A DNA stretch of 33,728 nucleotides from Verrucomicrobiales bacterium (GTDB taxonomy: Bacteria; Verrucomicrobiota; Verrucomicrobiia; Limisphaerales; CAIMTB01). The stretch covers positions 1-33,728 of the forward strand of contig JAEUHG010000153.1 of NCBI GenBank assembly GCA_016795425.1, read 5' to 3'. The notes under the pieces were generated by a model. The model made no database searches and was not told where the DNA came from. It saw nothing but the letters and a program-made list of their open reading frames with translations. Positions 17,098 through 25,650 of the stretch are shown here, piece after piece. Each line of letters begins with the position of its first letter. The first letter of the stretch is position 1. The translations under genes and the position numbers were made by a program.

Positions 17098-20000
17098 TCA
17101 ATAGCGCGTGACGGTCTCGTGGAGATTTAGAACGACGCGCGCGAGATTGGACCAGGCGGCGAGCTCCGCTCCGGGAGCTCCGGAGGCGACGGGCGCCTGA
17201 CCGTTGGTGAGGAACTGCGCCGCCGCGGCGGGGTCGGCGACGTAGATCTCGTGCAATCGAGGCAGCAACGCCAGCAGCGACTCGCGCTCGCTGGCACTGG
17301 CGGGTCGGCCCAACACGCGCAGAAACATCTGGCCGAGGCGGTCCTCGTCGCGGCGCGCCGAACGCAGCACATTCTCGGCGAGCACCCTCGCCGCTTCGAC
17401 GAATGTGGGGTCGTTGAGCAGCGTCAACGCCTGTTGGGGTGTGTTCGAAACCCAGCGCGCCGCCACACATTCTTCGCGCGACTGGGCGTCAAAATTTGCC
17501 AACATCGGGTGGAGAAACGTGCGTTGCCAATGCATGTAGATCCCACGCCGATACTGGCGCTCATCCGGACTGGGGCGGTACTCGCGATCGGGGAATTGCA
17601 GGTTGGCGTAGTAGCCAGGCGGTTGATACGGGAACACACTGGGACCACCCACCTGCCGATCCAACAAACCGGCAGCCGCCAACGCCTGGTCCCGCACGAA
17701 TTCGGCGTCCAATCGGCGCGGTGACTGGCGGGCCAGCAGACGATTTGCCGGGTCGATCTCCAGTGTGTGCGCCGCGGCGATGCTGTCCTGCCGGTAGGTC
17801 TCCGACAGGACGATAAGGCGCACGAGGTGCTTGATGTCCCAAGGGTGCGGATCTGGAATCTCCCGCAGATCGCTTGCCGAAGCGGTAGGGGCCATGAACT
17901 CGGCGGCCAGCCAGTCCAGCAACTCCGGATGGGTCGGCCATTCGCCTTGGAGTCCAAGGTCCTCGATCCTCGCAGAGATTCCGGTACCGAAGAAAAGTGC
18001 CCAAAGCCGATTCACGAAGTTGCGAGCCGTCAGCGGGTTTTCCGGGTGCACCAACCATCGGGCCAGATCCAATCGACTTGCCGAGGCTGGCTCCCGATCG
18101 CCGTCGGCATCGCCGAAACCCACCGGTCGCCGATTCGCGCGGTCAGCCCCGGCCTGCGCCACCTTGGAATGAGGGGGCAGGAAGTGCGGTGTCGCCGGGT
18201 CGACGATCGGCCCCGAGTCGTCCATCCAATTGCCTCGGGGAAGCACACGGGTGACCAAGGCGTTGGTCGACACCGTCACCAAGGACCAGGCCCGACCGCC
18301 GCGGCACTCCCGGATCTCTGCGTCGAGCGCTCGGAGGCGCCGTAGAATCGCGTCATTCCAGGCGGCGCTGCGATGGTAGGCGGTATGGGCCACCTTCTCC
18401 CAGAGACCGCGACCACGATTCATGGCGTTGCGAAGTTCCGTGATCATACCCGGCCAGCGAGATCGATCCGCGGCCACCGGCGACGTCGAGATCCTCAGGC
18501 GCGCCACCGGGTTGTCGGGAATTTGCACCACCCACTTTTCCCCTTCCTCCACGCGCACGGGGCTGGCAAGGGTCCAAGTACCGACTTGCCGTTCCTTGGC
18601 GCGATCCGCGCGGGTGCGCCACCCGCCCATGATCCCGAGGACCTCGTGGCCATTGGCATACCGGGGCACCTTGGCATCCGCATCGGCAAAGATCATGGGA
18701 ACCTGAACCCACTCGCCATCGGCGCCCTGTTGCCGCAGGAGGGTGAGAGCAATGGAACCAGCACTGCGCGAGGCACGAAAACCAGTGCCAACGCTGACCT
18801 CCGGCAGGATTTCAAGGCGCACCGAAGCGACCCAGCCGGAGGGAAGCGCGAGTGTGAGTCGGTCGGTAGTGGCGTTAGTGCCGAGAAAACGGAGACTGCC
18901 ATCGCTGTTGGGGAAGGCCTCCGAATGGGCCACGAAGCGGGAACCGTCCTTCCTTTCCACGGCGGCGACAGGCGTGATGCTCCAGCCATCGGAATTGGCT
19001 GACAGATATTCCTGAAGCTCATTTCGCCAATGTCGGAAGGCGTCGCGGGCGGGCGCATTGGTACGCAGAATCGCCGATGCCTCCTCGTAGATCGCCTGCT
19101 CGCGATCGAAGAGCTGCCGGATGCGGCGGGCCAGGTAGGGACTCTCGACCTCGACCTCCGGCGGGAAGGGATGGTCGTTGCTCCAACCGGCGAGGTCCGG
19201 GTTCGGCGTGTAGGTGTAGTCCTGATAGACCCCCCATTGCATCACGTCGCCGAAGTACGCAGCCATCGAATAGAAGTCGCGCATCGTGAAAGGGTCGTAC
19301 TTGTGGTCGTGACATTCACTGCACGCCATGGTCACGCCCAGCCAGGCTGTGGACAACGTACGCACCCGATCCGCCTGGTACTTGGCAAGATATTCGCGCG
19401 GTTGGGCGCCCCCTTCACGCGTCATCATGTTCAGTCGGTTGAACCCCGTGGCAACCCGTTGTTCGAGCGTGGGGTTCGGCAGCAAATCGCCGGCAATCTG
19501 CTCGAGGGTGAATTGATCGAAGGCCTTGTTCGCGTTGAATGCATCGATCACGTAATCGCGGTAAGGAAAGATGCGTTGGTTCTGATCACCGTGGTATCCG
19601 ACGGTGTCGGCATACCGCACGGCGTCGAGCCAGGGCACGGCAAGCCGCTCGCCGAAATGCGGGGATGCCAGCAGCCGTTCCACCTGCTTTTCGTAAGCCC
19701 GCCGCGAAGTATCCCGAAGGAAGGCCTCCAGTTCCGCGACGGTCGGAGGCAAGCCCGTCAAATCGAGGCTCAAACGCCGCAGCAGTGTCCGTCGATCGGC
19801 TTCGGGAGTGGGCACGAGCCCTTCCTTCTGGAGTCGCGCACGAACGAAGGCATCGATCGGATTCCTCCACGACCGAGGGTTGGCCGACGGCGGCGGCGGC
19901 GCCGGGCGTTCGATGGGAAGATACGCCCAATGGGCCTCGTAGAGAGCTCCCGCTTCGACCCAACGCTTGAGCATTTCCTTTTCCTGGAGCTTCAACGACT

Positions 20001-20301
20001 TGTGGGAGTCCGGCGGCGGCATCACGTCCTCCGGATCGGAGGAAAAGAGGCGTTGAACCAAGGGACTGACTCCGTTGGCGTCAGGGGTGAGCACTCCTGA
20101 TCGCATCGCTGCCTCCCGCTGGTCGAGCCGCAGTTTGGCTTTTCGCGTCGCCGCGTCGGGTCCGTGGCATTGGAAGCAGTTCTCCGAGAGAATGGGACGG
20201 ATGTCGCGGTTGAAGCGGATCGCGCCCGCGTCCAATGCCGGCGACTTCCAACCCGCGGCACATGCCGACGCCAGAATGAGGCCCATGCAGTATCGGAGCA
20301 T
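17098..20301 (-). CDS. PSD1 protein with cytochrome c, DUF1549 and DUF1553 domains
   Basis: A 1067-residue secreted protein of the PSD1 family, a hallmark of Verrucomicrobiota and Planctomycetota. A signal peptide (MLRYCMGLILASACAAG) precedes a PSCyt1 cytochrome domain with heme motif CFQCH (42-46). DUF1549 follows (about 140-350, near NPIDAFVRARLQKEGL and FGERLAVPWLDAVRYADT), then a variable middle with a beta-sandwich. DUF1553 is in the C-terminal third (about 770-1040, near NPLTARNFVNRLWALFFG and RRLDAEFVRDQALAAAGLL). The function is not established; a redox-linked role in polymer breakdown is commonly suggested. The ATG at 20301 is preferred over an in-frame upstream start that would run 111 bp into the leader of the divergent GH172 gene. 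It leads the operon with DUF1501 copy 2. Confidence 0.94.
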   Translation of the reverse strand: MLRYCMGLILASACAAGWKSPALDAGAIRFNRDIRPILSENCFQCHGPDAATRKAKLRLDQREAAMRSGVLTPDANGVSPLVQRLFSSDPEDVMPPPDSHKSLKLQEKEMLKRWVEAGALYEAHWAYLPIERPAPPPPSANPRSWRNPIDAFVRARLQKEGLVPTPEADRRTLLRRLSLDLTGLPPTVAELEAFLRDTSRRAYEKQVERLLASPHFGERLAVPWLDAVRYADTVGYHGDQNQRIFPYRDYVIDAFNANKAFDQFTLEQIAGDLLPNPTLEQRVATGFNRLNMMTREGGAQPREYLAKYQADRVRTLSTAWLGVTMACSECHDHKYDPFTMRDFYSMAAYFGDVMQWGVYQDYTYTPNPDLAGWSNDHPFPPEVEVESPYLARRIRQLFDREQAIYEEASAILRTNAPARDAFRHWRNELQEYLSANSDGWSITPVAAVERKDGSRFVAHSEAFPNSDGSLRFLGTNATTDRLTLALPSGWVASVRLEILPEVSVGTGFRASRSAGSIALTLLRQQGADGEWVQVPMIFADADAKVPRYANGHEVLGIMGGWRTRADRAKERQVGTWTLASPVRVEEGEKWVVQIPDNPVARLRISTSPVAADRSRWPGMITELRNAMNRGRGLWEKVAHTAYHRSAAWNDAILRRLRALDAEIRECRGGRAWSLVTVSTNALVTRVLPRGNWMDDSGPIVDPATPHFLPPHSKVAQAGADRANRRPVGFGDADGDREPASASRLDLARWLVHPENPLTARNFVNRLWALFFGTGISARIEDLGLQGEWPTHPELLDWLAAEFMAPTASASDLREIPDPHPWDIKHLVRLIVLSETYRQDSIAAAHTLEIDPANRLLARQSPRRLDAEFVRDQALAAAGLLDRQVGGPSVFPYQPPGYYANLQFPDREYRPSPDERQYRRGIYMHWQRTFLHPMLANFDAQSREECVAARWVSNTPQQALTLLNDPTFVEAARVLAENVLRSARRDEDRLGQMFLRVLGRPASASERESLLALLPRLHEIYVADPAAAAQFLTNGQAPVASGAPGAELAAWSNLARVVLNLHETVTRY

Positions 20302-20350
20302 CGATCTGTATTGTGGTGGGTCAGGAACCGTTGTCCACCTCGCTCCTTCC

Positions 20351-20391
20351 CACCCGGCCGCTGGCAACCCGGGTGCCAAGGCAGCCAGCGG
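20351..20391. repeat. two interleaved inverted repeats in divergent gap
   Basis: CACCCGG (20351-20357) can pair with CCGGGTG (20369-20375), and CCGCTGGC (20358-20365) with GCCAGCGG (20384-20391). The arms interleave, so the two stems would compete or form a strained pseudoknot. They lie between the divergent PSD1 (20301) and GH172 (20457) genes. In GC-rich DNA such pairs can arise by chance. Confidence 0.25.
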
Positions 20392-20456
20392 TGGCCGGTC
20401 CGTGTTCGCCACAAAATTTTTGCCGGATCATCTCAGCGGTCGCGGAATGGGCTCCG

Positions 20457-21620
20457 ATGAAATCCACGGCCTCCTTGGGCAGGCTTCTAGCCGGCCTTAT
20501 TACCACGACGATGCTGCCATGGTCGTCGAGCGCTCAGAGTTTCGACGGTTTGAATGTCCAACTGGGAACCCTGCATCGCACGTCCTCCGCGAAGTCACGG
20601 TCGATCAGCCCCGAGAATTTCACCGGAGAGAAGGGAAAGGCGGGCATGGCGGTCGAAGGAACCGGGAAGAATGCCGCCCGCGATCTGGGGCAAACCTGGA
20701 AAGTCTCGCCGAGCGTCCACATCGCCGCCAAATCCACCTTCACCCTCGGCGAAATCAAGGGACCCGGCAGCATCCAAAGCATCTGGATGACGCCCACCGG
20801 CAACTGGCGGACCTCCATCCTGCGTTTTTATTGGGACGACGAAACCACGCCGTCGATCGAAGTGCCGGTAGGTGATTTCTTCGCCTGTGGCCTCGGCCAG
20901 TACACCCAATTGTCCTCCCTGGCGGTGTGCGTCAACCCCGGCAGCGCCTTCAATTGTTACTGGCCCATGCCGTTCCGAAAGAAGGCCCGCATCACCATGG
21001 AGAATCTCGCCGACCAGCAAATGACGCTCTACTACCAGGTCAACTACGCGCTCGGCCCCGTCACGAAGGACGCCGCCTATCTTCATGCCCAGTTCCGGCG
21101 CGAAGACCGCCTCCAGACCAAGGGCCATTACACCATTCTGGACGGCATCAAGGGCCGCGGGCACTACGTCGGCACTTATCTCGCCTGGGAGGTTTTCAGC
21201 CCGGGGTGGTGGGGCGAAGGCGAGATCAAGTTCTTCATGGATGGCGACACGAAGTTCCCCACCATCTGTGGCACGGGCACCGAGGATTATTTCTGCGGGT
21301 CGTACAACTTCGACACCAAGGGGCCCGACGGAAAGAATCGTTACACCCTCTTCAACACTCCCTATACCGGCCTCGCCCAGGTCATTCCCTCGGAACAGAT
21401 CTATCAGCCTGGCCAACGCTTCGGACTGTATCGCTGGCACATTCCGGATCCTGTGCGTTTCGAGAAGGACCTGCGCGTCACGATTCAAGCCCTCGGATGG
21501 CAGGACGGCGGGCGCTATCTCCAACTTCAGGATGACATCGCGTCGGTCGGTTTCTGGTACCAGACCGAACCCCATGCGCCGTTCCCAACACTGCCCGTCC
21601 GGGAAAAATTGCTGAACTGA
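20457..21620 (+). CDS. secreted GH172-family protein (DUF2961)
   Basis: A 387-residue DUF2961 protein, the family now classed as glycoside hydrolase 172, whose characterised members act on fructose or arabinofuranose sugars. The signal peptide is MKSTASLGRLLAGLITTTML with a likely cut after SSSAQ (about residue 27), so it acts outside the cytoplasm. The signature GTGTEDYF (272-279, with Glu276 a plausible catalytic residue by family analogy) is present, followed by CGSYNFD, and AWEVFSPGWWGEGEIKFFMD precedes it. The substrate here is unknown. The ATG at 20457 is chosen because it opens the signal peptide; upstream codons in this frame lack signal features. The gene is divergent from PSD1 and convergent with the Gfo/Idh gene, with eight bases between stops. 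Confidence 0.92.
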   Translation: MKSTASLGRLLAGLITTTMLPWSSSAQSFDGLNVQLGTLHRTSSAKSRSISPENFTGEKGKAGMAVEGTGKNAARDLGQTWKVSPSVHIAAKSTFTLGEIKGPGSIQSIWMTPTGNWRTSILRFYWDDETTPSIEVPVGDFFACGLGQYTQLSSLAVCVNPGSAFNCYWPMPFRKKARITMENLADQQMTLYYQVNYALGPVTKDAAYLHAQFRREDRLQTKGHYTILDGIKGRGHYVGTYLAWEVFSPGWWGEGEIKFFMDGDTKFPTICGTGTEDYFCGSYNFDTKGPDGKNRYTLFNTPYTGLAQVIPSEQIYQPGQRFGLYRWHIPDPVRFEKDLRVTIQALGWQDGGRYLQLQDDIASVGFWYQTEPHAPFPTLPVREKLLN

Positions 21621-21632
21621 CAGGTCCGTCAG
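21617..21632. terminator. possible short bidirectional hairpin
   Basis: CTGAC (21617-21621) pairs with GTCAG (21628-21632) around a six-base loop, spanning the stops of the convergent GH172 and Gfo/Idh genes. The stem is only 5 bp and no T-run follows, so this is weak support for a shared transcription end. Confidence 0.2.
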
Positions 21633-22984
21633 GCTGGAGGAGCCGCGGATTGCGGAGCGCTCCATCCCGGCAGATTCATTCGACCCGGAGCCGGCACGGG
21701 ATAGCTTCCGTCCGGCCCGGGAACGGTCGGGGGTTCCATGCCGTCACGGCAGTCCTCGGGTTTGGGAAGGTAAGCAAAGTCCGAGGCATTCACCTCATCC
21801 CAGCTGAGTTCCTTGCCGGTGTAACACGACAACTGGCCCATGACCGTGATCATGGTGCTTCGCGCCATGTAATTGCCGTTGTTCACCGGTTTGCCGGAGC
21901 GAATGCCGGCGAAAAGGCGGTCGTGCTCGATCTGGTAGGGATCGCACTGACCTTCCCAACGCCATGGTTTTTCACCCGAGATACGACAACCCTTCACCGA
22001 CGCCTTGCCTTTGGTTCCGAAAATGAGGCTCGAATCCTCGTCGTAACAACCGGTTGTGGTGCGGCAGAGGGCATAGACCCGGACCCCGTTGGCAAACTCG
22101 TAAACCACGGTGTGATGATCGAACACATCGCCGTAGACGGGCTCGACCATCGAGGAGCGGCCGCCCAAGCCATGGCACTTCACAGGCACGGCATTGCCCA
22201 GCACCCAACTGGCGCGATCCATGTTGTGCACCAGCGATTGCGGGACGTCGTCTCCGGATATCCAACGGAAATGATACTGCGTACTGCATTGCCATTCCAA
22301 CTCCGTCAGGCCCGGACGCCGCTCCGTGACGCCGTAGGGCGCACGAAGGAAATTCTCCTCGATGCTAACCACCTCGCCGATGGCTCCCTCCTGAATCCTT
22401 TGAATCGTCTCGGCGTAACCCGAGTGATAGCGACTGTGCAGTCCCGAAACGATGCTCAGTCCGCGAGTCGCCGCCAGGTCGCACGCCGCCTGCATCAATT
22501 TGACCCCTCGCGGATCGATGCCATGCGGTTTCTCGACGAAGACATGCTTGCCGGCCTGGATTGCCGCCATGGCGTGGTAGGGATGGAACTTCGCTCCATT
22601 GGCGATCAGCACGACATCCGACAACTCGATCACTCGCCGGTAGGCGTCGAAGCCGGTGAAACAATGGTCATCAGGGACCTCCACCTGGCCCGGGCGCTGC
22701 GCTTGGATGGCTTCTCGCTTGGCCTTGACCCGGTCCATGAAGATATCGCCCATGGCGACCAACCGTGTGCCTGGATCGGCCGCCAGCGCCTGCACCGCGG
22801 CACCGGCATTGCGACCGCCGCAACCGATCATGCCCACTCTGAGAACATCGCTGCCCGCGGCATAGGCGTAGCGCGACCAGTCCGCCGCCAGGACAAATGC
22901 GGCACCGGCAAGGGTCGCGGAGGATTCCAGGAAGCCACGACGACTCGTCGTCGTGCCAGTGGGGGTCGGATTCTCGACATTCAT
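21629..22984 (-). CDS. Tat-exported Gfo/Idh/MocA oxidoreductase
   Basis: A 451-residue NAD(P)-dependent dehydrogenase of the Gfo/Idh/MocA family. A twin-arginine signal (TSRRGFLESSATLAGAAF) precedes the Rossmann fold, whose dinucleotide loop is GMIGCGGRNAGAA (51-63). The catalytic-site motif VFVEKPHGID follows, then the C-terminal beta-sheet domain. Tat export means cofactor is bound before secretion, as in glucose-fructose oxidoreductase. The substrate is probably a sugar or polyol derivative; this is inference. The ATG at 22984 starts just before the signal; an upstream GTG at 23065 would add 27 residues and bury the signal. The C-terminus ends in a Pro/Ala-rich tail. A cluster of GGATCCTG half-sites lies just upstream. 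Confidence 0.93.
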   Translation of the reverse strand: MNVENPTPTGTTTSRRGFLESSATLAGAAFVLAADWSRYAYAAGSDVLRVGMIGCGGRNAGAAVQALAADPGTRLVAMGDIFMDRVKAKREAIQAQRPGQVEVPDDHCFTGFDAYRRVIELSDVVLIANGAKFHPYHAMAAIQAGKHVFVEKPHGIDPRGVKLMQAACDLAATRGLSIVSGLHSRYHSGYAETIQRIQEGAIGEVVSIEENFLRAPYGVTERRPGLTELEWQCSTQYHFRWISGDDVPQSLVHNMDRASWVLGNAVPVKCHGLGGRSSMVEPVYGDVFDHHTVVYEFANGVRVYALCRTTTGCYDEDSSLIFGTKGKASVKGCRISGEKPWRWEGQCDPYQIEHDRLFAGIRSGKPVNNGNYMARSTMITVMGQLSCYTGKELSWDEVNASDFAYLPKPEDCRDGMEPPTVPGPDGSYPVPAPGRMNLPGWSAPQSAAPPA

Positions 22985-22989
22985 GGAAG

Positions 22990-23023
22990 GGATCCTGTCC
23001 AGGATTCGGCCGCGGATCCTGTC
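22990..23023. promoter_or_regulatory. GGATCCTG half-site cluster
   Basis: GGATCCTGTC occurs twice in direct orientation (22990-22999 and 23014-23023), 24 bp apart, and the inverted near-match CAGGATTC (23000-23007) lies between them. The cluster ends 5 bp before the Gfo/Idh start, in the position of a leader or core promoter. An operator is possible. A further stem, CGCCAA/TTGGCG (23029-23047), lies upstream without a T-run. Confidence 0.3.
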
Positions 23024-23081
23024 GACTGCGCCAACCATTTTTTGGCGGAATCCGACCCTCCCCACATTCGCCTGAAATGGG

Positions 23082-23402
23082 TCAGGAGAGCCGGACTGCT
23101 GTGCCGCTCGCCGTCACCATGAGCATGCCGTTCTGCGCCCCGAGCACTTCGTAGTCGAGGTCGACGCCAACGACGGCGTCAGCGCCCAGTTCCGAGGCCC
23201 GCTGCTGCATTTCGCGCAAGGCGGTATCTCGCGCCTCGCCGAGGACCTTTTCGTAGGACGCCGACCGACCGCCGACAATGTCCCGAATCCCTGCGAAGAA
23301 ATCGCGGAAGATGTTGGCTCCGATGATGGTCTCGCCGGTGACGATACCGAAATATTGGGCGATCGGCCGGCCTTCAACGCTGGGTGTCGTGGTCGTAATC
23401 AT
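23082..23402 (-). CDS. YbjQ/UPF0145-family protein
   Basis: A 106-residue protein of the YbjQ (UPF0145, DUF74) family, often annotated as putative heavy-metal-binding; its biochemical role is not established. The start ITTTTPSVEGRPIAQYFG and the segment GETIIGANIFRDFFAGIRDI match the family closely, as does ELGADAVVGVDLDYEVLG, which forms the conserved core. Family members are usually about 105 residues and form rings of subunits. The ATG at 23402 matches the family N-terminus; an ATG at 23411 and an earlier start would add residues the family lacks. It sits between panC and the Gfo/Idh gene with gaps of 72 and 97 bp, so co-transcription is possible but not shown. Confidence 0.9.
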   Translation of the reverse strand: MITTTTPSVEGRPIAQYFGIVTGETIIGANIFRDFFAGIRDIVGGRSASYEKVLGEARDTALREMQQRASELGADAVVGVDLDYEVLGAQNGMLMVTASGTAVRLS

Positions 23403-23474
23403 CGGCGCCATGACCCCACGGATTGGCACCGGGTTGCAACTCATTGCGGACCGCGACAGACGGCGGCTGGGGTT

Positions 23475-24344
23475 TCAGATCAGCCCGTTGTCGATCAGTC
23501 GCGTCGGCCCCACAAGAACCGCCAAAGCCATTCGCGTTCCCCGCATCACCCACGGCTGAGGCGCCAAGGTCGAGGGCTCGAAGAATTCGACATAATCCAT
23601 TCGAGCATCGGGTTCCTTGGAGATCATCGAAGCCACTTCCCGGGTCAGAACCGCCGAGGACACGCGACCCGAGCGCGAGGAACCCACCCGCGAACGGACA
23701 TGGTTCAGCGACCGCCACAGAACCACCGCCTGCGCGCGGCGCACCGGATCGAGGTATTTGTTGCGCGAACTCATCGCCAGCCCGTCGGGTTCCCTCACGG
23801 TAGGCGCCACCACCAACTGGAGCGGAATGTTGAGGTCCTGAACCATCCGTCCCACCACCGTGGCTTGCTGCCAGTCCTTCTCGCCGAACACCGCGACATT
23901 CGGCTGCACCAGGTTGAACAGTTTTGCGACGATGGTGGTCACGCCCCGGAAATGAGTCGGACGCGTCACCCCCTCCATGGACCGCGTCAGTGACTCCTCG
24001 ACGACGTAGGTCGAATACCTGCCCGTCTCACGCCCAGAATACATGGTGGCGTCTTCGGGCATGAACACGACATCCGTGCCAGCGTCGCGACACAATGCCA
24101 GGTCGCGTTTGGGATCGCGCGGATAGCGCGACAAATCCTCCGCGGGCCCGAACTGCGTCGGGTTGACATAAATGCTCACCACCACGCGCCCGCGGGATCC
24201 CACGGCCTGGCGTGCCCGTGCCACGAGACTGAGATGGCCCGCGTGCAGGTAGCCCATGGTGGGAACAAACCCGATGCGAACGCCCCGGGAACGCCACCGT
24301 AGCGCAAGGCGCTGCATGATGGCGGGGTCTTTGATGCGGCGCAT
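23475..24344 (-). CDS. panC: pantothenate synthetase
   Basis: A 289-residue cytoplasmic enzyme that joins pantoate and beta-alanine with ATP to make pantothenate, the coenzyme A precursor. Recognisable elements are PTMGYLHAGHLSLV with the HxGH nucleotide-binding motif (34-37), FGEKDWQQ (153-160), the KMSKS-like segment MSSRN (191-195), and DYVEFFEPSTL near the dimer and C-terminal domain. Length is normal for the family. The ATG at 24344 lies only 8 bp after the stop of the SRPBCC gene, so the two are probably co-transcribed; an in-frame start at 24494 would overlap that gene by about 140 bp and lacks family similarity. No panB or panD gene is nearby, so the pathway is dispersed. Confidence 0.96.
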   Translation of the reverse strand: MRRIKDPAIMQRLALRWRSRGVRIGFVPTMGYLHAGHLSLVARARQAVGSRGRVVVSIYVNPTQFGPAEDLSRYPRDPKRDLALCRDAGTDVVFMPEDATMYSGRETGRYSTYVVEESLTRSMEGVTRPTHFRGVTTIVAKLFNLVQPNVAVFGEKDWQQATVVGRMVQDLNIPLQLVVAPTVREPDGLAMSSRNKYLDPVRRAQAVVLWRSLNHVRSRVGSSRSGRVSSAVLTREVASMISKEPDARMDYVEFFEPSTLAPQPWVMRGTRMALAVLVGPTRLIDNGLI

Positions 24345-24352
24345 CGAAGGTC

Positions 24353-24940
24353 TCACTTCGCCGCCGCGCCCCCTTCGGCGCGCGCCTTGAGATTGGAGAG
24401 TCCCTTCGCCATCTGCTCGCCCAACATCGAATCCATGGTGAGGCCGAAGTAGCGATTCACGGGGTTCTTCCCCAGGTCGCCTTCGTTGATCCAAGTCACT
24501 TCAACCCCGGAACCACCGGCGGCGGCGCCAAACCGGATCGTCCCTTCGGCGCGGATCATGCCTCCCTCGAAGTCGAGATCGTAGACGACGCCGTTCGTTG
24601 GATTCGCGGTGGTCAGCTTGAGGGATCCGCTGCCCATCTTCTCCCCCGTCCATCGATACGCCGCCCCGACCCCCGTCTCCGGACTGTCGAACACGAACTT
24701 CGCGCTGGGATCCATCTGTTGATTCCAGACCGTCCATTCGGGCCACCGCCGCAGGTCGGCGAGATCAGGGTAGATAGCTTCCGGACGGGCATTGATCACG
24801 ACGGAACGCTCCACGCGATAGTTCCTCGGCAGGAATAACCCGACCAAGAGAAACAGTGCGATGATGCCAAGCAGGACCACGAGGATGTTCCCCATGATCT
24901 TTCGAAAACGGCGCGAGCGGGCGCGGCGGGATGAGCTCAT
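24353..24940 (-). CDS. membrane-anchored SRPBCC-family protein
   Basis: A 195-residue protein with a basic N-terminus, one transmembrane helix (about 18-37, ILVVLLGIIALFLLVGLFLP), and a SRPBCC/polyketide-cyclase-like domain (about 45-190). The domain begins with the typical NYRVERSVVINARPEAIY and continues with LADLRRWPEWTVWNQQ. SRPBCC domains bind hydrophobic ligands in a deep pocket; the ligand here cannot be inferred. The anchor places the domain at the membrane surface, probably on the periplasmic side, as arginines precede the helix. The ATG at 24940 is chosen because AGGGG lies 9 nt upstream; an ATG at 24961 is an alternative. Its stop is 8 bp from panC. Confidence 0.88.
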   Translation of the reverse strand: MSSSRRARSRRFRKIMGNILVVLLGIIALFLLVGLFLPRNYRVERSVVINARPEAIYPDLADLRRWPEWTVWNQQMDPSAKFVFDSPETGVGAAYRWTGEKMGSGSLKLTTANPTNGVVYDLDFEGGMIRAEGTIRFGAAAGGSGVEVTWINEGDLGKNPVNRYFGLTMDSMLGEQMAKGLSNLKARAEGGAAAK

Positions 24941-25005
24941 ACGTAAAAGCCCCTGCGGCATACCGACTTCGCGCCCCAGCCGCCAAGCCTTATCTCACCG
25001 TAGAT

Positions 25006-25650
25006 TCACACCGCCCCGGTGAAACTGATGATCTTCAGGTCCCGCAGGGCATTCAGAAAGAACTGAAAGGCGATGGCCGCCAGCAGCAGTCCCATGAGGC
25101 GTTCGATCAATCGCATGGTGATCGGCCCCATCCATTTCGCGGTCCTTGCGCCAATGGCGAAGATGACGAAGGAAACCGCGCTGATGGCCACGATAACCAG
25201 GGAGAGCATGGCCAGCTTTGCCACCGAATCCGCCTTGTTGTGCAGAAGAATCGCCGTGGAGATCGCCCCGGGCCCCGCCATCAATGGCACCGCCAGTGGC
25301 GTCACCGCGATGTCCTCCTTGTCCGCCCCCGCCGCCGTCTCCTCATGCGTCTCCTTCACCCGGGATCGTTGCGCCCGGAGCATGTCTAAGGCAATCAACA
25401 GCAGGATAATGCTCGCCGCCATCTGAAACGCCGGGATCGTCAGGCCGAGAAGCTGGAAGATATAGCGGCCCACGAAGGCGAACACGAGCAGGACGCCACC
25501 CGCAATGACGCACGCTTGCCGCGCGGTGCGCAACCGCTTCTCCACCGAGTCCGATGGGGTCATGGCCAGGAACACCGGCACGGTCGCGATCGGATCGATG
25601 ATCACAAACAGCGAACTGAACGCAAAGAGCGTGTAGCCAAAGACGGTCAT
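25006..25650 (-). CDS. MarC-family integral membrane protein
   Basis: A 214-residue inner-membrane protein with about six predicted helices, matching the MarC/SNARE-like family (UPF0056), whose function is unproven despite its name from the E. coli mar locus. Family features are FSSLFVIIDPIATVPVFLAM near the N-terminus, FQMAASIILLLIALDML, and PLAVPLMAGPGAISTAI, the second half of an internal repeat. A charged cytoplasmic loop (about 97-115) separates the halves. The ATG at 25650 overlaps the stop of the ATP-grasp-like gene (ATGA), which indicates translational coupling. A longer in-frame start would extend into that gene and is rejected. The next gene downstream starts 65 bp further on. Confidence 0.94.
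   Translation of the reverse strand: MTVFGYTLFAFSSLFVIIDPIATVPVFLAMTPSDSVEKRLRTARQACVIAGGVLLVFAFVGRYIFQLLGLTIPAFQMAASIILLLIALDMLRAQRSRVKETHEETAAGADKEDIAVTPLAVPLMAGPGAISTAILLHNKADSVAKLAMLSLVIVAISAVSFVIFAIGARTAKWMGPITMRLIERLMGLLLAAIAFQFFLNALRDLKIISFTGAV

Noticed and set aside
21650..23122. A 490-residue open frame on the plus strand opposite the Gfo/Idh gene
   Set aside because: It is fully antisense to a gene with a Tat signal and Rossmann motif and shows no domain of its own.
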